The notes beneath the pieces are model-generated. The model worked only from the letters and a program-made list of their open reading frames with translations, ran no database searches and was not told the origin of the DNA. 64,000 nucleotides of DNA from Microbispora siamensis (GTDB lineage Bacteria; Actinomycetota; Actinomycetes; Streptosporangiales; Streptosporangiaceae): positions 62,001 through 126,000 of the forward strand of contig NZ_BOOF01000032.1 of NCBI RefSeq assembly GCF_016863095.1, given 5' to 3'. The position numbers and the translations under genes were made by a program. Of the stretch, positions 60,464-64,000 are shown piece by piece (position 1 is the first letter of the stretch; each line of letters starts with the position of its first letter).

Positions 60464-61720
60464 ATGAGCACGACCATCCCTACCGGTCCTTCCGGCTCGG
60501 GAAACCACGAGGACTCCGCGCCCTGTATGGCCCGGCCCCGCGACTTCCCCATACGGCGGGGTTGCCCATTTGCTCCGCCCGAGGACTACGCGCGCCTGCG
60601 CACCGAGGAGCCCGTCGCCCGGGTCACCCTGCCCACGGGACGCGAGGCCTGGGTGGTCACCCGCTACGAGGACGTGCGAGAACTCCTGGCGGATCCCCGC
60701 ATCAGCGCCGACATCCGCCGCGCCAACTTCCCCGCGCTCGGCGAGGGCGAACAGGAGATCGGGGCGCGACTGCGGCCCTTCATCCGCACCGACGCCCCGG
60801 AGCACACGCGCTACCGCCGGATGCTGCTCCCCGAATTCACCGTACGCAAGACCCGCGCGATGCGGCCCGCCGTCCAGGCCATCGTGGACGACCTCATCGA
60901 CGCCATGCTCGCGTCCGGGGGACCTGTCGACTTCGTGCCCGCCTACGCCAACGCCGTCTCCACCTCGGTCATCTGCGAGCTGCTGGGCATCCCCAAGGAG
61001 AACCTCGAGTTCTTCCGCGACGTCACCCGCATCTCCGGCTCCCGCAGCAGCACCGCCGAGCAGGTCGCCGAAGCGCTCGGCGGCCTGTTCACACTGATCT
61101 CCGACCTGGTGGCGCAGCGCCAGGAACAGCCCCGCGACGACCTGCTGTCCAAGCTCGTCGTCGACCACCTGCAGACCGGTGACATCACCCTGAACGAGCT
61201 GCTGTCCACCGTCGGCATCACCATCAACGCCGGCCGCGAGACCAGCACGAACATGCTGGCCTTGAGCGCACTCCTGCTCATCCGGCGCCCGGAACTGGCG
61301 CAGGAACTGCGCGCCGATCCCTCCCTCATGCCGGCTGCCGTCGACGAGCTCCTGAGGGTGCTGTCGATCGCCGACTCCATCCCGCTGCGGGTCGCCGCCC
61401 GGGACATCGAGATCTCCGGCCACGTCATCCCCGCGGACGACGGCGTCATCGGCCTGCTCGCCGGGGCCAACCACGACCCCGAGCAGTTCCCCGACCCCGG
61501 CCGCGTCGACTTCCACCGCCCGGACAACCACCATGTCGCCTTCGGCTACGGGATGCACCAGTGCATCGGCCAGCACCTGGCCAGGCTGGAGATGGAAGTC
61601 GCCCTGGGGACGCTGATCCGCCGCATTCCGACGCTCCGCCTGGCGGTGCCCTACGAGGAGGTCGAGTTCAAGCACGAGTCGGCGACGTTCGGCATCGAAC
61701 GGATGCCGGTGACATGGTGA
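60464..61720 (+). CDS. Cytochrome P450
   Basis: 418 residues. I-helix AGRETST, ExxR in ELLRVL, and the haem loop FGYGMHQCIG with Cys367. Actinomycete class I type, needing a ferredoxin, plausibly the one fused at 37220. Counterpart of the P450 in coelibactin-like loci; likely oxidises the siderophore scaffold. 32 bases after the fusion gene. Confidence 0.93.
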   Translation: MSTTIPTGPSGSGNHEDSAPCMARPRDFPIRRGCPFAPPEDYARLRTEEPVARVTLPTGREAWVVTRYEDVRELLADPRISADIRRANFPALGEGEQEIGARLRPFIRTDAPEHTRYRRMLLPEFTVRKTRAMRPAVQAIVDDLIDAMLASGGPVDFVPAYANAVSTSVICELLGIPKENLEFFRDVTRISGSRSSTAEQVAEALGGLFTLISDLVAQRQEQPRDDLLSKLVVDHLQTGDITLNELLSTVGITINAGRETSTNMLALSALLLIRRPELAQELRADPSLMPAAVDELLRVLSIADSIPLRVAARDIEISGHVIPADDGVIGLLAGANHDPEQFPDPGRVDFHRPDNHHVAFGYGMHQCIGQHLARLEMEVALGTLIRRIPTLRLAVPYEEVEFKHESATFGIERMPVTW

Positions 61721-62553
61721 ACGTCTGGATCTCCCGGGAAGACCGGGACGCACGAGCGGGCACGGGGCGGCTCGGGCCATGGCTCCGGTGCTGGAGCCCC
61801 CGCCCCACCGCCCGTCTGCGCCTGGTCTGCCTTCCGCACGCCGGAGGCGGCGCCAGCTCCTACCGGCCGTGGGCGGCACTGCTGCCGCCGCAGGTCGAGC
61901 TCCTCGTCGTCCAGTACCCGGGGCGGGAGGACCGCTTCGACGACCCCATGGTGGACGACATGGCGGATCTGGTCGCGGGGATCGCCGACGACCTGCGGCC
62001 GGTTCTCGACCGTCCATATGCGCTGTTCGGTCACAGCATGGGTTCGGCCGTCGGCTGGGAGCTTGCCCTAGAGCTGCGCCGGCGCGGGGCTTCCGAGCCG
62101 CGCCGGATGTTCGCCTCGGGCCGCGCGGCTCCGGGGACCGCGACCACGGGCGAGGTCCACCGGCAGCCGGACGAGGCCCTTCACAGGGAACTCGAGCGGC
62201 TCGGCGGCACCACAGGGGAGGTGCTGGCCGATCCCGGCCTGCGCGCGGTGGTGCTCGGGTGCGTGCGCAACGACTACCGCCTCATCGAGACCTACCGTCC
62301 TGAGCGCCACACTCCGCTGCACTGCCCGATCGACGTGTTCACCGGGGACGCGGACCCGGAGCTGCCGCCCGAGACAGTGAACGAGCGGGCCGGAGGGTGG
62401 GCGGACCTGACCACCGCGGGCACCGAGACGCGCGTGTTCCCGGGGGACCACTTCTACCTCAACCGCCGGCGACGAGAGGTGGTCGCGTCGGTCCTGCGCC
62501 GGTTGGACCCATCGCTTGCACCGAACGGTCAGACCTGGCCGAGCACCCCGTGA
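61714..62553 (+). CDS. Type II thioesterase
   Basis: 279 residues. Nucleophile elbow FGHSMGSAVGWE with normal Ser, VCLPHAGGGASSYRPWA start, His in FPGDHFYL. Edits mis-loaded carrier proteins. ATG at 61714 overlaps the P450 stop by seven bases. It follows the NRPS operon pattern. Confidence 0.92.
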   Translation: MVNVWISREDRDARAGTGRLGPWLRCWSPRPTARLRLVCLPHAGGGASSYRPWAALLPPQVELLVVQYPGREDRFDDPMVDDMADLVAGIADDLRPVLDRPYALFGHSMGSAVGWELALELRRRGASEPRRMFASGRAAPGTATTGEVHRQPDEALHRELERLGGTTGEVLADPGLRAVVLGCVRNDYRLIETYRPERHTPLHCPIDVFTGDADPELPPETVNERAGGWADLTTAGTETRVFPGDHFYLNRRRREVVASVLRRLDPSLAPNGQTWPSTP

Positions 62554-62578
62554 CCGTCCGCCACGACCAGGAGCAACC

Positions 62579-63307
62579 GTGATCGACTACTACTCGCCGT
62601 CCGCCGAGTTCTATGAAATGGTCGCCACACGCCACACGGCCAGCAGCGGGCCGCCCCTCACCCGAGTGCTCGCCGACGTCGATGTCTCGCACGGGCCCGT
62701 GCTGGAGATCGGCGCCGGCACCGGCCGGATCACCGAGGTCATCGCCTCCGCGCTGCCCGAGGCGGACATCGTCGCCGCCGAGCCGTCCGCCACCATGCGC
62801 GCCGTGCTCACCTCACGGATCGCGCGCGATCCGGACCTGCGCCGCCGTGTCACCGTCGTCGACGGCTCGGCGCAGGACATGGAACTGCCCGAACGGCTCT
62901 CGGCGGTTGTGATCTTCGGGGTGGCGGGGCACCTGACCCCCGCCGAGCGGGGCTCGCTGTGGCGGCGGCTGTCCGACAGGCTGCCCGACGGCGGCCTCAT
63001 CGTCGTCGAGCTCATGGGCGTGTCCTCGCCGCGTGTCATTCCGCCCGTGATGTCCCTGCGGGAGACCATCGGCCGCCAGACCTACGAGTGGTGGATCGGC
63101 GGCGAGCCCGCGCACGGAGACGCCATGCGCTTCACCACCACCTGGAAGGTGCTCCGGGACGGCCGGACCGTACGCGAGGTCGCCGACGACTACATCTGGC
63201 ACACCTTCGATGTCGCCCGCCTCGCCCGTGAGGCCGGGATGACCAGCCGCCGCATCACCGAGGCGGCCGGGCAGGCCATTCCCGAGATCGGAGTTCTCGT
63301 CAAGTGA
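62579..63307 (+). CDS. SAM-dependent methyltransferase
   Basis: 242 residues. YYSPSAEFYEMVATRHTASS, VLEIGAGTGRITEVIASALP and VVELMGVSSPRVI align with the C-terminal half of the gene at 58524 and the N-terminal half of 37220. GTG with AGGAG upstream. A methyl acceptor on the zincophore is likely but not assigned. Confidence 0.88.
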   Translation: MIDYYSPSAEFYEMVATRHTASSGPPLTRVLADVDVSHGPVLEIGAGTGRITEVIASALPEADIVAAEPSATMRAVLTSRIARDPDLRRRVTVVDGSAQDMELPERLSAVVIFGVAGHLTPAERGSLWRRLSDRLPDGGLIVVELMGVSSPRVIPPVMSLRETIGRQTYEWWIGGEPAHGDAMRFTTTWKVLRDGRTVREVADDYIWHTFDVARLAREAGMTSRRITEAAGQAIPEIGVLVK

Positions 63308-64000
63308 TGCGAAAGCCGTCACATCCGGTCGCGAACCGGCCCTCCCCGCCGGACGACACTCCGCCGCCTCCGTTGCGCGGCATTCTCCGCCAAGTTCGGG
63401 GCCGCCTCATCACGGCCGTCGTCCTCCAAGCCGCCGCGGCGGTGGCCGGTGTCACTCCCTTCGTCGCCGTGGCGCGGATCGCCGTCCACCTCACCGGCGA
63501 CTCCCGTCCCCAGGCCGACGACCTGTGGCCCCTGGTCACCGTGGCCTGTGTCTCCGGGCTCACCGCCCTCGTGCTGGGCTCGGCGGCGGGGTTCGTCAGC
63601 CACATCGCCGACAACGACCTGCAACTCGCCCTCCGCCGGCGGCTGGCCGCCCACACCGGCGGCCTGCCGCTGGGCTGGATCAGCGCCGGAGGCGCGAGTC
63701 AGATCAAGCGAGCCGTACAGGACGACGTCCGCGCACTTCACACGCTCGTCGCCCACACCCTGCTCGACGTTACGGCCTTGCTCGTCGCGCCCGCCGCGGC
63801 GCTGGTTTATCTGTTCGCCGTCGACTGGCGTCTCGCGCTGCTCAGCATCCTGCCGCTCGCCCTTGGCGCATACCTGTTCGGCCGGGCGATGTCCGGGGCG
63901 GCGGCCCAGATGGCCGAGTACGGCGCGGCACTCGGCCGGATTTCCTCGACCGCCGTCGAGTACGTCACCGGCATCGCTGTGCTGAAGACCTTCGGCCGAG
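63307..64000 (+). CDS. ABC transporter with fused membrane domain (YbtP/YbtQ-like), 5' part
   Basis: First 231 codons of a type IV ABC transporter; the ATPase lies beyond the window. ATG overlaps the methyltransferase stop by one base. Membrane helices around LITAVVLQAAAAVAGVTPFV, TVACVSGLTALVLGSAAGF and TLLDVTALLVAPAAALVYLF are clear, and LRRRLAAHTGGLPLGWI is the first coupling region. In coelibactin and yersiniabactin loci such transporters come in pairs, used in metallophore uptake or export. Confidence 0.88.
   Translation, partial: MRKPSHPVANRPSPPDDTPPPPLRGILRQVRGRLITAVVLQAAAAVAGVTPFVAVARIAVHLTGDSRPQADDLWPLVTVACVSGLTALVLGSAAGFVSHIADNDLQLALRRRLAAHTGGLPLGWISAGGASQIKRAVQDDVRALHTLVAHTLLDVTALLVAPAAALVYLFAVDWRLALLSILPLALGAYLFGRAMSGAAAQMAEYGAALGRISSTAVEYVTGIAVLKTFGR

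Overview
The window is high-GC DNA with actinomycete features: frequent GTG/TTG starts, 1-4 base overlaps between genes, LysR/TetR/ROK regulators, a DUF5999-type small protein, and a coelibactin-like thiazoline NRPS locus under Zur-type operators. A Streptosporangiales-type or Streptomyces-like host is plausible (inference); the sequence does not fix the genus.

1-8.6 kb: a minus-strand operon encodes an ABC sugar importer (binding lipoprotein and two permeases), two complete alpha/beta pairs resembling C-glycoside deglycosidases, and another TIM-barrel sugar isomerase running off the left edge. A divergent ROK regulator probably controls it. This looks like uptake and deglycosylation of C-glycosylated aromatics. 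The 3-oxidase such enzymes usually need is not in the window.

8.7-15.2 kb: a minus-strand aromatic ring-cleavage operon (cyclase-like metal hydrolase, flavin hydroxylase, two-domain extradiol dioxygenase, fumarylacetoacetate-hydrolase-like enzyme, alpha/beta hydrolase) with a divergent LysR regulator. It could degrade the aglycones released by the first operon (inference).

15.2-23 kb: IS256 and GH43 remnants, then a fatty-acyl/acyl-CoA degradation region: acyl-CoA dehydrogenase under a divergent TetR with two copies of a palindromic operator, plus a permease, 3-hydroxyacyl-CoA dehydrogenase and enoyl-CoA hydratase operon. The thiolase and CoA ligase behind the dehydrogenase are broken.

22-34 kb: a belt of gene debris (an M20 peptidase apparently split by an inversion, helicase, binding-protein, two-component, luciferase-like, aldolase and flavin reductase fragments) with a few apparently intact genes between (DUF1963, FtsX-type transporter, MazG-like, two small proteins, TetR, GNAT).

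34.6-64 kb: a zinc-starvation island. Six zinc-free ribosomal protein paralogs (L33, L31, L28, S14, L32 on minus; S18 on plus) and a COG0523 protein share one Zur-like box. The same plus-strand run continues into a methyltransferase-ferredoxin fusion and an Opp-type importer. A second, near-perfect Zur box separates a salicyl-AMP-ligase-like gene (interrupted by an in-frame TAG) from an operon of two NRPSs (ArCP-Cy-A-PCP-Cy-A-PCP and docking-Cy-A(MT)-PCP-TE), a saccharopine-dehydrogenase-like protein, a thiazolinyl imide reductase-methyltransferase fusion, a P450, a type II thioesterase, a methyltransferase and the start of an ABC exporter/importer. Gene content and order match the coelibactin locus, so the product is most likely an aryl-oxazoline/thiazoline zincophore. 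Distinctive features are three paralogous methyltransferases in three architectures, a divergent first A-domain code, and a cysteine in place of serine in the terminal thioesterase.
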